64,000 nucleotides of DNA from Microbacterium sp. YJN-G (GCF_015040615.1 NZ_CP060402.1:1674001-1738000); one strand, 5' to 3'; shown: positions 39,755 to 49,526, numbered from the stretch's first letter. The notes: generated by a model not told the origin, from the letters alone. Program-made: numbers and translations.

Positions 39755-40684
39755 TCAGCCGAGCTTGTCCTCGTCACCGGGCCGGCGATTGGCCAGGTAG
39801 CGCTCCAGTTCGGCGGCGAGTTCGTCGGCGCTGGGCAGGTCGCGCTCGTCGAAAGCATCCTCGCCGTCGCCGTCCTCATCGCGTCCGGCCATGTACGCGT
39901 CGTGGCGCCGCTCGAGCGTGTGGAGCATCTGGGTGAGCTCCTCGTTGCCGTGCACCTGCTCCTCCACACGCGTGAGGAACTCCTCGCGGCGCTGCTGCAC
40001 CTCGTCCATGCGCAGCACGAGCCCGGTGGAGATCATGAGCTTGTCCGCGGCGGCGAGCACCGTGTCGGGGTACTCGGTGTCGGCCAGGTAGTGCGGCACG
40101 AGCAGCACGAATCCCGCGACCCGCACATCGTGCTCGATGAGCCGGTACTCCAGAAGGTGCCCGGCCGTGGCAGGTACCTGGGTGCGGGGACGCCAGACCG
40201 AATGGGCGGCGATGAGGTCGCGCCGGTTGCCGCTGACGGTGGTGCCCAGCGGCCGGGTGTGCGGCACGGGCATCGCGATGGAGTGCACCCAGCTCACCGC
40301 CGACACCTGGAAGGCGTCGACGAAGCTGACGATCGCGGCGGTGAACGCGTTCCAGGCGAAGTCGGGCTCGTAGCCCGCGAGCAGCAGGAACTTCTGACCG
40401 AGCGCGTCGTGCGCGAGGGAGAGCTCCAGACGGGCGGGGCGGAACTCCGTCAGGTGGTCCTGGTCGAAGACGATCACCGGGCGCCGCGCGCGGTAGTCCA
40501 GCAGCACGTCGTTGTCGAATACGACCAGCGGCTGGGGGTCGGCCGTCTCGTTCAGGTGGTCGATCAGGCCCGACACCGCGCTCCCGGCGTCGGTGAATCC
40601 GGTGAGCAGGATGACCAGCGGCAGGCCGGTCGGCACGTCCGGGGCGCCGGGGATCGAGTCGAACAGCTCTGCGGAGAAGGGCAT
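39755..40684 (-). CDS. PAC2-family protein
   Basis: 309 residues. The N-terminal part (LPLVILLTGFTDAGSAVSGLIDHL) and the later TRPLGTTVSGNRRDLIAAH and VAGFVLLVPHYLADTEYPDTV match the PAC2 family, named after a eukaryotic proteasome assembly chaperone. Mycobacterial members exist (Rv2125 and Rv2714, as I recall). The C-terminal 90 residues are highly charged and helical (EEFLTRVEEQVHGNEEL, then EDGDGEDAFDERD). Function in bacteria is not settled. It is divergent from pepA, and both have leaderless-type boxes facing apart. Confidence 0.82.
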   Translation of the reverse strand: MPFSAELFDSIPGAPDVPTGLPLVILLTGFTDAGSAVSGLIDHLNETADPQPLVVFDNDVLLDYRARRPVIVFDQDHLTEFRPARLELSLAHDALGQKFLLLAGYEPDFAWNAFTAAIVSFVDAFQVSAVSWVHSIAMPVPHTRPLGTTVSGNRRDLIAAHSVWRPRTQVPATAGHLLEYRLIEHDVRVAGFVLLVPHYLADTEYPDTVLAAADKLMISTGLVLRMDEVQQRREEFLTRVEEQVHGNEELTQMLHTLERRHDAYMAGRDEDGDGEDAFDERDLPSADELAAELERYLANRRPGDEDKLG

Positions 40685-40690
40685 GACTCA

Positions 40691-40696
40691 ATGCTA
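40691..40696 (-). promoter_or_regulatory. -10-like box TAGCAT, leaderless start of the PAC2 gene
   Basis: TAGCAT on the minus strand is 6 nt before the ATG at 40684. Confidence 0.5.
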
Positions 40697-40784
40697 CGAG
40701 CAGGGAGGTCGGCGCGGCGGGCGGCACTCATGCTGACAGCGAACACGGAGCCGGCCGTGTCCGCGAGAGCCTGCGGCCGCTCCC

Positions 40785-40790
40785 TAGGAT
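40785..40790 (+). promoter_or_regulatory. -10-like box TAGGAT before pepA
   Basis: TAGGAT is followed by GGAGAC and the ATG at 40797. The spacer could also act as a ribosome binding site, so leaderless and leadered translation are both possible. Confidence 0.45.
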
Positions 40791-40796
40791 GGAGAC

Positions 40797-42272
40797 ATGA
40801 CGCTTCCCGTGATCTCGCACACGACCGATCCGTTCCCTGGAAGTCCTGCAGACGCCGCAGTGCTCGTCATCCCCGAACCCGAGAGCTCGGCAGAGACCCT
40901 GTCCGGCTACGAGGGGCTCACCGAGACGCTCGCCGCCGTCGGCTACAAGGGCACCGCCTCCGCGTTCGCGCGGATGCACCTTCCCGCCGTGACGGCCCTG
41001 CCCCTCGCAGTGGTCAGCGCCGGTCCGGCGCCGACGGCGCCGAGTGTTCGGGATGCCGTCGCCACGGCGGTACGCAGCCTGACCGGCTTCGACACCGTGG
41101 CGATCGGCTTCGCTCCGGGACTCGAGCAGTTCGCGGATGCCGCGACCGAGGGCGCCCTGCTGGGCGGATACCGCTTCGACGACTACCGCTCGCAGAAGAA
41201 GCCGGCACCGGCGAAGACGCTCGTGCTGCACGCCCCGGAGCTCGCCGACGAGGCGCTCGAGAGCGCACGCGCGGTGGCCGAGGCGGTCGCCCTCGTGAAG
41301 GACCTCGTGTCGGTGCCCGCCGAGTGGCAGAGCCCGGCGCAGCTCGCGCAGACCGCCGCCGACTCGGTCGAGGCGCTGCCGATCGAGGTGGAGATCCTCG
41401 ACGAGACCCAGCTCGAGGAGCAGGGCTTCGGCGGCATCCTCGGCGTGGGCCGCGGCTCGGACCGTCCGCCGCGCCTGGTGCGCCTGAGCTACTCCCCCGC
41501 CGGCGCCGTGCGGCACATCGCGCTGGTCGGCAAGGGCATCACCTTCGACACCGGCGGTCTCTCGCTCAAGCCCGCCACCGGCATGCTCGGCATGAAGTTC
41601 GACATGGCGGGAGCGGCGACCGTGCTGGCCGCGGTGCGCGCGATCGCCGCGCTGCGCCTGCCGGTGCGCGTGACCGCCTGGATGTGCATCGCCGACAACA
41701 TGCCCTCGGGCCGCGCCACCCGCCCCGGTGACGTGCTGCGGATACTCGACGGCCAGACGGTCGAGGTGACGAACACCGACGCCGAGGGCCGCCTGGTGAT
41801 GGCCGACGGCCTGGTCGCCGCGAGCCGCGAGAACCCCGATGTGATCATCGACGTGGCCACGCTCACCGGCGCGATCATCGTCGCGCTCGGCATGCGGCAC
41901 ACCGGCGTCATGGGCGATGACGCCGCCGTCGCCGAGTACCTCGCCGCGGCCGGGCAGGTCGGCGAGCTCGCCTGGGCCCTGCCGCTGCCGGATTACATGG
42001 AGGAGTCGCTCGACTCGCAGATCGCCGACATGGTGAACGCGAACATGGGCGACCGCTCCGGCGGATCGATGTTCGCCGGGCTGTTCCTTCAGCGCTTCAT
42101 CGGCCGCGTCTCGGATGCCGACGACGCACCGCGCATCCCCTGGGTGCACCTCGACATCGCCGGTTCGTCGGAGCACAAGGGCTCCCCGTACGGCTTCACC
42201 GAGAAGGGCCCCACCGGCGTGGCGGTCCGCTCTCTCATCGCGTTCGCACGCGCATCAGTCAAGGAGGCCTGA
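40797..42272 (+). CDS. pepA: Leucyl aminopeptidase (M17 family)
   Basis: 491 residues. M17 peptidases remove N-terminal residues using two metal ions. The C-terminal catalytic domain has GKGITFDTGGLSLKP (metal Lys and Asp), KFDMAGAATVL, and the signature NTDAEGRLVMAD with Asp and Glu ligands. DIATLTGA corresponds to DVATLTGAI, and the closing DIAGSSEHKGSPYGFTEKG is typical. The N-terminal 160 residues form the less conserved domain. All metal ligands are present. The TGA overlaps the ATG of lpdA by one base, so lpdA is coupled to it. Confidence 0.94.
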   Translation: MTLPVISHTTDPFPGSPADAAVLVIPEPESSAETLSGYEGLTETLAAVGYKGTASAFARMHLPAVTALPLAVVSAGPAPTAPSVRDAVATAVRSLTGFDTVAIGFAPGLEQFADAATEGALLGGYRFDDYRSQKKPAPAKTLVLHAPELADEALESARAVAEAVALVKDLVSVPAEWQSPAQLAQTAADSVEALPIEVEILDETQLEEQGFGGILGVGRGSDRPPRLVRLSYSPAGAVRHIALVGKGITFDTGGLSLKPATGMLGMKFDMAGAATVLAAVRAIAALRLPVRVTAWMCIADNMPSGRATRPGDVLRILDGQTVEVTNTDAEGRLVMADGLVAASRENPDVIIDVATLTGAIIVALGMRHTGVMGDDAAVAEYLAAAGQVGELAWALPLPDYMEESLDSQIADMVNANMGDRSGGSMFAGLFLQRFIGRVSDADDAPRIPWVHLDIAGSSEHKGSPYGFTEKGPTGVAVRSLIAFARASVKEA

Positions 42273-43645
42273 TGGCAGTTCACGAGTACGACCTCGTCAT
42301 CCTCGGCGGCGGCAGCGGCGGCTACGCCGCGGCGCTCCGGGCAGCCGAGCTCGGCAAGAAAGTCGCCCTGATCGAGAAGGACAAGGTCGGGGGCACCTGC
42401 CTGCACCGCGGCTGCATCCCGACCAAGGCTCTGCTGCACGCCGCAGAGGTCGCCGATCACGTCCGCACCGCGGCATCCGTCGGCGTCACCGCCACGTTCG
42501 ACTCCGTCGACGCAGCGGGCGTGCGCACCTACCGCGAGGGCATCGTCGCCAAGAAGTTCAAGGGCCTGGAGGGCCTCATCAAGGCGCGCGGCATCACCGT
42601 CATCCCCGGTGAGGGCCGGCTCGAGGCCGACCGCACCGTGAGCGTGGGCGATGACCGCTACACCGGCGCCGACGTCGTGCTCGCGACCGGGTCGTACAGC
42701 CGCACGCTGCCCGGCCTGGAGATCGGCGGACGCATCCTCACCAGCGAGCAGGCGCTCGAGCTGGACGAGGTGCCGAAGAAGGTCATCGTGCTCGGCGGCG
42801 GCGTCATCGGCGTCGAGTTCGCCAGCGTCTGGCACTCCTTCGGGGCCGAGGTCACGATCGTCGAGGCGCTGCCGCACCTCGTGCCCAATGAGGACATCGC
42901 TCTCAGCAAGGGCCTGGAGCGTGCCTTCCGCCGCAAGGGCATCGCCTACAACCTCGGCACCCGCTTCCAGAAGGCCGAGCAGGACGAGAGCCAGGTCACC
43001 GTCACCCTCGAGGACGGCAAGGCCTTCAGCGCCGACTACCTGCTCGTCGCCGTCGGGCGGGGACCGGCGACCGCTGGTCTGGGCTTCGAAGAGGCCGGCA
43101 TCACCCTCGATCGCGGCTTCGTGACCGTCGACGAGCAGCTGCGCACCGGCGTGCCGGGCGTGTGGGCCGTCGGCGACATCGTGCCCGGCCTGCAACTCGC
43201 GCACCGCGGCTTCCTGCAGGGCATCGCCGTGGCCGAGCGCATCGCGGGCATGGACGTGGCCGCCCTGCCCGAGACCCAGATCCCCCGTGTCACCTACTGC
43301 AGCCCGGAGGTGGCGTCGGTCGGCGTCACCGAGGAGGCCGCCGTGGCGGCGCACGGTGCGGATGCCGTGGTCGCGTACGAGTACAACCTGGCCGGCAACG
43401 GCAAGAGCGAGATCATCGGCACCGGTGGGACTGTGAAGGTCGTGCGCCAGAAGGACGGCCCGGTCCTCGGCGTGCACCTGCTCGGCGACCGTGTCGGCGA
43501 GCTCATCACCGAGGGACAGCTCGCTGTCTCCTGGGAGGCGCACCCCGAGGACATCGCGCCCCTCATCCACGCGCACCCGACGCAGAGCGAGGCACTCGGC
43601 GAAGCCTTCCTCGCTCTCGCCGGAAAACCGCTCCACGCACTCTGA
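42272..43645 (+). CDS. lpdA: Dihydrolipoyl dehydrogenase (E3)
   Basis: 457 residues from ATG at 42272, with GGAGG 5 nt upstream inside pepA. E3 reoxidises the dihydrolipoyl groups of 2-oxo acid dehydrogenase complexes and reduces NAD. The FAD loop is [17 protein letters not shown], and the redox disulfide is Cys43-Cys48 in [12 protein letters not shown]. The NAD loop is [17 protein letters not shown], and the C-terminal base is in [14 protein letters not shown]. All catalytic residues are present. sucB follows 67 nt downstream, consistent with a shared 2-oxoglutarate or pyruvate dehydrogenase complex. Confidence 0.96.
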   Translation: MAVHEYDLVILGGGSGGYAAALRAAELGKKVALIEKDKVGGTCLHRGCIPTKALLHAAEVADHVRTAASVGVTATFDSVDAAGVRTYREGIVAKKFKGLEGLIKARGITVIPGEGRLEADRTVSVGDDRYTGADVVLATGSYSRTLPGLEIGGRILTSEQALELDEVPKKVIVLGGGVIGVEFASVWHSFGAEVTIVEALPHLVPNEDIALSKGLERAFRRKGIAYNLGTRFQKAEQDESQVTVTLEDGKAFSADYLLVAVGRGPATAGLGFEEAGITLDRGFVTVDEQLRTGVPGVWAVGDIVPGLQLAHRGFLQGIAVAERIAGMDVAALPETQIPRVTYCSPEVASVGVTEEAAVAAHGADAVVAYEYNLAGNGKSEIIGTGGTVKVVRQKDGPVLGVHLLGDRVGELITEGQLAVSWEAHPEDIAPLIHAHPTQSEALGEAFLALAGKPLHAL

Positions 43646-43712
43646 AGCGCACCAACCCGGCGCCCGGGTCACTAAGCTTGTGGCGTCACAGATTTCTGAA
43701 GGAGACTCCGTC

Positions 43713-45524
43713 ATGAGCACACCCGTGGTCCTTCCCGCACTCGGGGAGAGCGTCACCGAGGGTACGGTCACTCGCTGGCTGAAGCAGGTCGGCGACACGG
43801 TGCAGGCGGATGAGGGCCTGCTCGAGATCTCGACCGACAAGGTCGACACCGAGATCCCCTCACCGGTCAGCGGCGTCATCGAGGAGATCCTCGTGGCCGA
43901 GGACGAGACCGTCGAGGTCGGCGCGCTGCTCGCGCGCATCGGCGACGGCAGCGGTGCGGGTTCGAGCGATGCCGCCCCCGCGGCCTCCGCCCCCGCTGCT
44001 GAGGCCGCACCGGCCGAGGCAGCACCCGCGCAGGCCGCGCCCGCCGCTGAGGCACCCGCTGCTCCCGCCGCCGAGGCCGCTGCCCCCGCGGCTCCCGCCG
44101 AGCCCGCCCCGGCCGCCGCCTCCGGCGACGCCACGGACGTCGTCCTGCCCGAGCTCGGCGAGAGCGTCACCGAGGGCACCGTCACCCGCTGGCTGAAGGC
44201 CATCGGAGACGAGGTCGCCGTCGACGAGGCGCTGCTCGAGATCTCCACCGACAAGGTCGACACCGAGATCCCCTCGCCGGTCGCAGGCACGCTGCAGGAG
44301 ATCCTCGCCGGCGAGGACGAGACCGTCGCCGTCGGCGCCGTGCTCGCCCGCATCGGCTCGGGCGCCGCCGCTCCGGCAGCAGCGCCCGCCGCCCCGGCCC
44401 CCGAGGCTGCTCCGGCACCCGCCGCCCCGGCACCTGCTGCGCCCGCCGCGCCGGCTCCTGCGGCCGCGGCTCCTGCTGCACCGGCTCCCGCTCAGCCCGC
44501 CGCCCCGGCGCCCCAGTCCGCTCCGGCTCCGGCCGCTCCGGCTCCCGCCGCGCCGGCTCCCGCCTCCGCAGCTCCCGCGCAGGCCGCTCCTGCCGAGCCC
44601 GCCGCCTCGGATGACACGCTTTACGTCACCCCGCTCGTGCGCCGCCTGGCGAGCCAGCAGGGCATCGACCTCGCGACCGTCACCGGCACCGGTGTCGGCG
44701 GACGCATCCGCAAGGAGGACGTGCTGAAGGCCGCCGAGACCAAGGCGCAGGCTCCCGCCGCCGCTGCACCGGCTGCTCCGGCGCCGGCTCCGCTCGAGGT
44801 CTCGCCGCTGCGCGGCACGACCCAGCCGATGTCGCGCCTGCGCAAGGTCGTCTCCGAGCGTGCCGTGGCCTCGATGCAGCAGACCGCCCAGCTGACCACG
44901 TTCATCGAGGTGGACGTGACCAAGCTCGCCGCGTACCGCGTCGCGAAGAAGGACGAGTTCCAGCAGAAGACCGGCGACAAGCTGTCGTTCCTGCCATTCT
45001 TCACCCTCGCGGCCGCCGAGGCGCTGCAGGCGTTCCCGATCATCAACTCGACGGTCGACGCCGACAACAACATCGTCTACCCGGCCACCGAGAACATCTC
45101 GATCGCCGTCGACACCGAGCGCGGTCTGCTCACCCCCGTGGTGCGCGACGCGGCGTCGAAGAACATCGCGCAGCTCGCCCACGAGATCGCGGACCTCGCC
45201 GCCCGCACGCGTGACAACAAGCTGAAGCCCGACGAGCTGGCCGGTGGCACGTTCACCGTGACCAACACCGGTTCGCGCGGTGCGCTGTTCGACACGCCGC
45301 TGGTGTTCCTGCCGCAGTCGGCGATCCTCGGCACGGGTGTCGTCTTCAAGCGCCCCGGTGTGGTCACGGTCGACGGCGTCGACGCGATCGCCGTGCGCTC
45401 GTACGTGTACCTGGCGATCTCGTACGACCACCGCACGATCGACGGTGCGGACGCCGCCCGCTTCCTCGGTGCGATCAAGAACCGCCTGGAGGCCGCGGAC
45501 TTCGCCGCAACGCTGGGTATCTGA
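43713..45524 (+). CDS. sucB: Dihydrolipoamide acyltransferase (E2) with two lipoyl domains
   Basis: 603 residues from ATG at 43713, with GAAGGAG upstream. There are two nearly identical lipoyl domains, 1-78 and about 142-218, each with the lipoylated lysine in [14 protein letters not shown]. Ala/Pro-rich linkers surround them, the second over 90 residues long. An E3-binding domain follows (about 315-350: [16 protein letters not shown]), then the catalytic domain ending in [16 protein letters not shown] with the active His and Asp. It transfers succinyl or acetyl groups to CoA. In actinobacteria this E2 (SucB/DlaT type) can serve both pyruvate and 2-oxoglutarate complexes. It follows lpdA (E3). 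Confidence 0.92.
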   Translation: MSTPVVLPALGESVTEGTVTRWLKQVGDTVQADEGLLEISTDKVDTEIPSPVSGVIEEILVAEDETVEVGALLARIGDGSGAGSSDAAPAASAPAAEAAPAEAAPAQAAPAAEAPAAPAAEAAAPAAPAEPAPAAASGDATDVVLPELGESVTEGTVTRWLKAIGDEVAVDEALLEISTDKVDTEIPSPVAGTLQEILAGEDETVAVGAVLARIGSGAAAPAAAPAAPAPEAAPAPAAPAPAAPAAPAPAAAAPAAPAPAQPAAPAPQSAPAPAAPAPAAPAPASAAPAQAAPAEPAASDDTLYVTPLVRRLASQQGIDLATVTGTGVGGRIRKEDVLKAAETKAQAPAAAAPAAPAPAPLEVSPLRGTTQPMSRLRKVVSERAVASMQQTAQLTTFIEVDVTKLAAYRVAKKDEFQQKTGDKLSFLPFFTLAAAEALQAFPIINSTVDADNNIVYPATENISIAVDTERGLLTPVVRDAASKNIAQLAHEIADLAARTRDNKLKPDELAGGTFTVTNTGSRGALFDTPLVFLPQSAILGTGVVFKRPGVVTVDGVDAIAVRSYVYLAISYDHRTIDGADAARFLGAIKNRLEAADFAATLGI

Positions 45525-45548
45525 ATCAGCGCAGGCAGCTGAGACCGC

Positions 45549-46931
45549 TCAGCCCTTCCCGGATGGCTGGTCGGCGACGTCATACACGTCGCGGACCAGC
45601 CATCCGTCGTTCTGGCGCACGATCACGAGCATCTGCTCGCTGTGGCCGTCATCCGGAGCGAGGCGGATGACGGCGATGTCGCCGTAGTCCTCGATGAGCG
45701 TGACCGCTCGCCGCGCGCTGTCAGGGCCGAGCCGTTCACGCGCGGCGGCCCCGCTCCCGGCGACCACGGCGTCGGCGCATTCGGCATCCTCCTCGGCCCT
45801 GCAGGCGTCGATCCTCTTCAGCAGGAGCGTGGCGCTGTGCTCGGGCGTTCCGGCGGCCGGCTCATCGGCATGCGTCTCGCCACCGGCATCCGGTTCCGGC
45901 TGCTCACTGACCGCCTCTCCGGTCGCGGGGGCGGCCGTCGCCCCGGCCGCCGCCGGGGTCTCTTCCGGCGCGTTCGTCTCGATGCCGGCCGGGACGCGCT
46001 CCGTCGCCGACGAGTCGTCGCCACCGGGCCAGAGCAGCCCGCCGACGAGCACGGCTCCGGCGGCGGCGGCGCCCACCAGCAGCATCCGGCCCCTCGGTGG
46101 CCGTGCGCCACTCTCGCTGTCCTCCCACACGTGTCCGGGGCGGCGGGGAGTCCGGTCCCGCCACCGCTCGCGCAGTGCCAGCACACTCGCGGCCACGCGC
46201 ATCCTCAACCCGGCGACCCGCTCACGGAGCGCCGGCCGCTCTCCGGCATCCTGCGGCTCCCGCATCCGCTCACGATGGAGCGGAATGGCGCGCACCCGCT
46301 CCGGGGCGTGCACATCGCGGTTCAGCGGACGCGGTGCGGCGAGCTCCGTGAGCGTCCGCTCCCATTCGTCCAGATGGCGCGCGACCAGGCGGTGGTCGCC
46401 CGCCTGAGCCGCGATCTGCTCCAGCACCCGATCGAGGGCTCGGTCGGCGCGGTCCTGCCGGAGACGATCGATGATCCCGGCCGCGGCCGGCGCGCACGCC
46501 GCGCCCTCGCCGGGCACGAAGACCGGGCGCGCGGCGTCGTCCAGCCACCATCGGCCGCGCAGGTCACGGTCGGCGACCTCGACGATGCCGCGCAGCATGC
46601 TGCCGACCAGGGTGACGACCTCCCCCGCGGTCAGCGGATCCTCCGCGCTCGCGCGACGGGCGAGCAGCACGTCGACCGCATCCGCGCACCACGGCAGCAG
46701 CGCATCGTGGCCGTCCCGCGCCCGCACGACATCGCGCACCCCCGCCACGTGCTCGGCCCCGGCGAACTCCCACAGCACCGGATCCACGGCAGACGCAGGT
46801 GCACGCACCCGCTGCCGGTCCCCGTCGCTGACGAGATCACCGGCGAACGCGCTGTCCTCCGCATCCAGGCGCCGGATGACCCGATGCGCGCCGGGCACCA
46901 GCGCCGGGGCGCCCTCTTCGACGTCGTCCAT
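45549..46931 (-). CDS. Single-pass membrane protein with degenerate kinase-like N-domain
   Basis: 460 residues from ATG at 46931; the frame is open further upstream but homology-like content begins here. Residues 283-301 (MLLVGAAAAGAVLVGGLLW) form one transmembrane helix after a basic stretch. The N-terminal 200 residues resemble the late part of a Ser/Thr kinase lobe (LTAGEVVTLVGSMLRGIVEVADRDLRGRWWLDDAARPVFV), but no HRD, DFG or glycine loop remains. The outer part has a Pro/Glu/Ala-rich linker and a C-terminal 100-residue domain with two cysteines (DACRAEEDAEC). I do not recognise a named family. A pseudokinase sensor is a guess from pattern only. Confidence 0.5.
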   Translation of the reverse strand: MDDVEEGAPALVPGAHRVIRRLDAEDSAFAGDLVSDGDRQRVRAPASAVDPVLWEFAGAEHVAGVRDVVRARDGHDALLPWCADAVDVLLARRASAEDPLTAGEVVTLVGSMLRGIVEVADRDLRGRWWLDDAARPVFVPGEGAACAPAAAGIIDRLRQDRADRALDRVLEQIAAQAGDHRLVARHLDEWERTLTELAAPRPLNRDVHAPERVRAIPLHRERMREPQDAGERPALRERVAGLRMRVAASVLALRERWRDRTPRRPGHVWEDSESGARPPRGRMLLVGAAAAGAVLVGGLLWPGGDDSSATERVPAGIETNAPEETPAAAGATAAPATGEAVSEQPEPDAGGETHADEPAAGTPEHSATLLLKRIDACRAEEDAECADAVVAGSGAAARERLGPDSARRAVTLIEDYGDIAVIRLAPDDGHSEQMLVIVRQNDGWLVRDVYDVADQPSGKG

Positions 46932-47042
46932 CCCACCATGACAGTCCACCCGGGCATCCGGCGGGCCGGCATTCCCGGTGGCTGTGGATGAATGCCGCAG
47001 ATCCGTCAGATGTGCAGGGCGAACCGCACAGCCATGACTCGG

Positions 47043-47048
47043 TAGGCT
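47043..47048 (+). promoter_or_regulatory. -10-like box TAGGCT, leaderless start of the DUF4191 gene
   Basis: TAGGCT is 7 nt before the ATG at 47056. No ribosome binding site is seen. Confidence 0.5.
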
Positions 47049-47055
47049 GTTACCC

Positions 47056-47766
47056 ATGGCAAAGCGTGCTCCCGACGTCGAGAAGCGACCCGGCTTCTTC
47101 TCCCAGATCCGTTCCCTCTTCCGGTTCACCCGCGAGGTATACGGCTGGCTTCCGTGGGCGCAGATCGCCATCCTCATCGCCGGAGTGCTCATCGGCCTGA
47201 TCCTGGGCTACCTGCTCGGCGGCGGCACCGTGCTCTCGCTCGTCCTCTGGGGCATCACCGGCCTCATGCTCGGCGTGCTCGGGGCGATGTTCCTCATGAC
47301 CCGTCTGTCGACCAAGGCGATGTACGCCAAGATCGACGGGATGCCGGGCGCCAGCGGTCACGTGCTCAGCACCAGCCTCGGGCGTCGCTGGCAGGCCTCC
47401 GACACCCCGGTGGGCATCAACCCGAAGACGCAGGAGGCGGTCTACCGGGCCATCGGCCGCGGCGGCATCGTGGTCGTCGGCGAGGGAACCCGCGGTCGTC
47501 TGACACGTCTCGTCAACGAAGAGCGCCAGAAGGCGCAGCGCGTCGCGCACGGCGTGCCCGTGACGGTGCTGTACGTCGGCCACGGCGACGACGAGGTGGC
47601 GATCGCCGACCTCTCCAAGACCATCAAGAAGCTTCCCAAGGCGATCGACAAGGCCACCATGGCCGCGGTCATCCGCCGCATCGAGTCGGTGTCGCAGTCG
47701 CTGTCGTCGCTGCCGATCCCGAAGGGCATCGACCCGACGAAGGTGCGCGCGCAGCGTCCGCGCTGA
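47056..47766 (+). CDS. DUF4191 membrane protein
   Basis: 236 residues. Two transmembrane helices lie at about 32-85 (AQIAILIAGVLIGLILGYLL and VLSLVLWGITGLMLGVLGAMFL). A soluble domain follows with RGGIVVVGEGTRGRLTRLVNEERQK and PVTVLYVGHGDDEVAI, then KTIKKLPKAIDKATMAAVIRRIES. This is DUF4191, conserved in actinobacteria and in M. tuberculosis encoded next to lipA and glnA1 (Rv2219, as I recall). Here glnA lies 2.3 kb further on with rimK in between. Function is unknown. A strong terminator follows. Confidence 0.88.
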   Translation: MAKRAPDVEKRPGFFSQIRSLFRFTREVYGWLPWAQIAILIAGVLIGLILGYLLGGGTVLSLVLWGITGLMLGVLGAMFLMTRLSTKAMYAKIDGMPGASGHVLSTSLGRRWQASDTPVGINPKTQEAVYRAIGRGGIVVVGEGTRGRLTRLVNEERQKAQRVAHGVPVTVLYVGHGDDEVAIADLSKTIKKLPKAIDKATMAAVIRRIESVSQSLSSLPIPKGIDPTKVRAQRPR

Positions 47767-47778
47767 TCACGCCCCCTG

Positions 47779-47832
47779 AGCACGAAGAAGCGGCGCCCCT
47801 CTCCTGCGAGAGAGGGGCCGCTTCTTCGTGCT
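47779..47832. terminator. Bidirectional terminator between the DUF4191 gene and rimK
   Basis: A long hairpin pairs AGCACGAAGAAGCGG with CCGCTTCTTCGTGCT, and inside CCCCTCTC with GAGAGGGG around CTGC, with a 2-nt bulge. It lies between convergent genes. Confidence 0.85.
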
Positions 47833-47833
47833 G

Positions 47834-49021
47834 TCACTCGGCCAGCGGCTCCTTGGGCAGCCGCCGCACCCGCGGGCGCCTGCGGCGCTTCTCGGGGATC
47901 ATCGAGCGCATCTCCTCGAGCTTGCCGAAGCACAGCAGCCGATCCTCGGCTTCGAGCACGACGTGCTTGCGCGGATTCGGGATGACGCTGACACCGCGAT
48001 GCAGCGTGAGCACGGTGACGTCGCGGTCCCACAGCCCCAGTTCGCCGAGCTTCATGCCCACCTGCTCGGCGCCGGAGTGGATCAGCAGCTCGGCGACCCC
48101 GTAGCCGGTCGAGACGCTCAGTCGCTGGCGGATGTCGATGTCGGGGAACGCGACTTGGTTCGCGATGTAGTCGATGATGGCACCGGCCACGTCGAGCTTG
48201 GTGGCCGCCTCGATGCCCTGCAGCCCCGGCGAGGAGTTGACCTCCATCACCAGCGGGCCCCCGTCGCTCTCGAGCATGTCGACACCGGCGACCCGCAGGC
48301 CCATGATCTGCGCCGAGCGCACCGCGGTCTGCTCGTACACCGGGTCGAGCGTGACGGGCTCGACCCGCCCGCCGCGGTGCACGTTCGAGCGGAACTCGTC
48401 GCCGTCGGCGACGCGTCGCATCGCGGCGACCACCCGGTCGCCCACGACCAGGGCGCGGATGTCGCGTCCGCGGCTCTCGGCGATGAACTTCTGGATGAGC
48501 ACGTTCTGCTTCGTGGAGTGCAGCGTCTCGATGATCGCTTCGGCGACCTTCACCTGCGGGGCGAGGATGACGCCGATCCCCTGCGTCCCCTCGAGCAGCT
48601 TGATGACGACAGGCGCACCGCCGACCCGCTCGATGGCGGGGCGCACGTCCGCCCGGTTGCGCACGAACGCCGTCGGGGGCATGGCGATGTTGTGGCGGGA
48701 GAGGATCTGGTTGGCGCGCAGCTTGTCGCGCGCGCTGGAGATGCCGTTGGCGGTGTTGGGTGTGTACACGTCCATCTGCTCGAACTGGCGCACCACCGCC
48801 GTGCCGAAGTACGTGATCGAGTTGCCGATGCGGGGAAGGACCGCGTCATAGTCGCTGAGCTGGCGGCCGCGGAAGAACAGATCGGGCGCATCGGCGGTGA
48901 GATCGATCGCGAACCGCAAGGTGTTGAGGACCTTCACATTGTGGCCCCGCTGCTGCGCGGCGGCCCGGAGGCGCTGCGTGGAGTACGACTGCGGTGCCCG
49001 CGAGAGAACGGCGATCTTCAC
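47834..49021 (-). CDS. rimK: RimK-type ATP-grasp ligase with C-terminal TrkA-C-like domain
   Basis: 395 residues from GTG at 49021, with AGGAAA upstream. RimK adds glutamates to ribosomal protein S6 or makes poly-glutamate. The N-terminal and ATP-grasp part (about 1-300) has FFRGRQLSDYDAVLPRIGNSIT, PVVIKLLEGTQGIGVIL, VLIQKFIAESRGRDIRALVVG and VMEVNSSPGLQGIE with the metal ligands. After residue 300 comes a second domain, YGVAELLIHSGAEQVGMKLGELGLWDRDVTVLTLHRG, which matches the TrkA-C/RCK_C ligand-binding domain. E. coli RimK is about 300 residues, so the fusion is extra. It is divergent from a RimB-like protease 25 bp away. Confidence 0.85.
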   Translation of the reverse strand: MKIAVLSRAPQSYSTQRLRAAAQQRGHNVKVLNTLRFAIDLTADAPDLFFRGRQLSDYDAVLPRIGNSITYFGTAVVRQFEQMDVYTPNTANGISSARDKLRANQILSRHNIAMPPTAFVRNRADVRPAIERVGGAPVVIKLLEGTQGIGVILAPQVKVAEAIIETLHSTKQNVLIQKFIAESRGRDIRALVVGDRVVAAMRRVADGDEFRSNVHRGGRVEPVTLDPVYEQTAVRSAQIMGLRVAGVDMLESDGGPLVMEVNSSPGLQGIEAATKLDVAGAIIDYIANQVAFPDIDIRQRLSVSTGYGVAELLIHSGAEQVGMKLGELGLWDRDVTVLTLHRGVSVIPNPRKHVVLEAEDRLLCFGKLEEMRSMIPEKRRRRPRVRRLPKEPLAE

Positions 49022-49034
49022 AGATGTTTCCTGC

Positions 49035-49040
49035 CAGGAT
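49035..49040 (+). promoter_or_regulatory. -10-like box CAGGAT before the RimB-like gene
   Basis: CAGGAT is 6 nt before the GTG at 49047, within the 25-bp gap to the divergent rimK. Confidence 0.4.
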
Positions 49041-49046
49041 GTAGGG

Positions 49047-49526
49047 GTGAATCGGTCTTCTCATTCAAACACGTCCACGGGCTGGCGCGAGTGGGTGAGC
49101 CTGCCCGATCTCGGCGTGGACTGGATCAAGGCGAAGATCGACACCGGCGCCCGTACGTCGTCGCTGCATGCGTTCGACGTGACCGAGTTCACCCGCGACG
49201 GCGAGGACTGGGTGCGCTTCGAGGTGCACCCCTGGCAGGAGAGCCGCGAGGATGCCGTGGTGTACGAATGCCGCGTGCACGACCGGCGCGCCGTGCGCAG
49301 CTCGTCCGGTCACGCCGAGACCCGGGTGGTGGTCACGATGCGGATGCGGCTGGTCGGCCACGACGTCTCGGGCGAGGTCACATTGACCAATCGCGATGAG
49401 ATGGGCTTCCGGATGCTGATCGGCCGCCAGCTGCTGCGGCAGGGCTACGTCGTCGACCCGGCGAAGTCGTTCCTCGGCGGGCGGGCGCCGCGCGAGGCAC
49501 GTCGGCGCAATCGCGGGCACGCCTGA
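49047..49526 (+). CDS. RimB-like retropepsin-fold protease
   Basis: 159 residues from GTG at 49047. The segment WIKAKIDTGARTSSLHA has the DTGA aspartyl-protease-like motif, and GFRMLIGRQLL is the second strand motif (mlIGR). This family (formerly DUF785, ATP-dependent zinc protease) occurs beside rimK; RimB trims glutamates added by RimK in Pseudomonas as I recall. The divergent arrangement with rimK, 25 bp apart, supports a ligase/protease pair. The last residues are basic (RRRNRGHA). It ends directly against the convergent RDD gene, with no gap. Confidence 0.85.
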   Translation: MNRSSHSNTSTGWREWVSLPDLGVDWIKAKIDTGARTSSLHAFDVTEFTRDGEDWVRFEVHPWQESREDAVVYECRVHDRRAVRSSSGHAETRVVVTMRMRLVGHDVSGEVTLTNRDEMGFRMLIGRQLLRQGYVVDPAKSFLGGRAPREARRRNRGHA

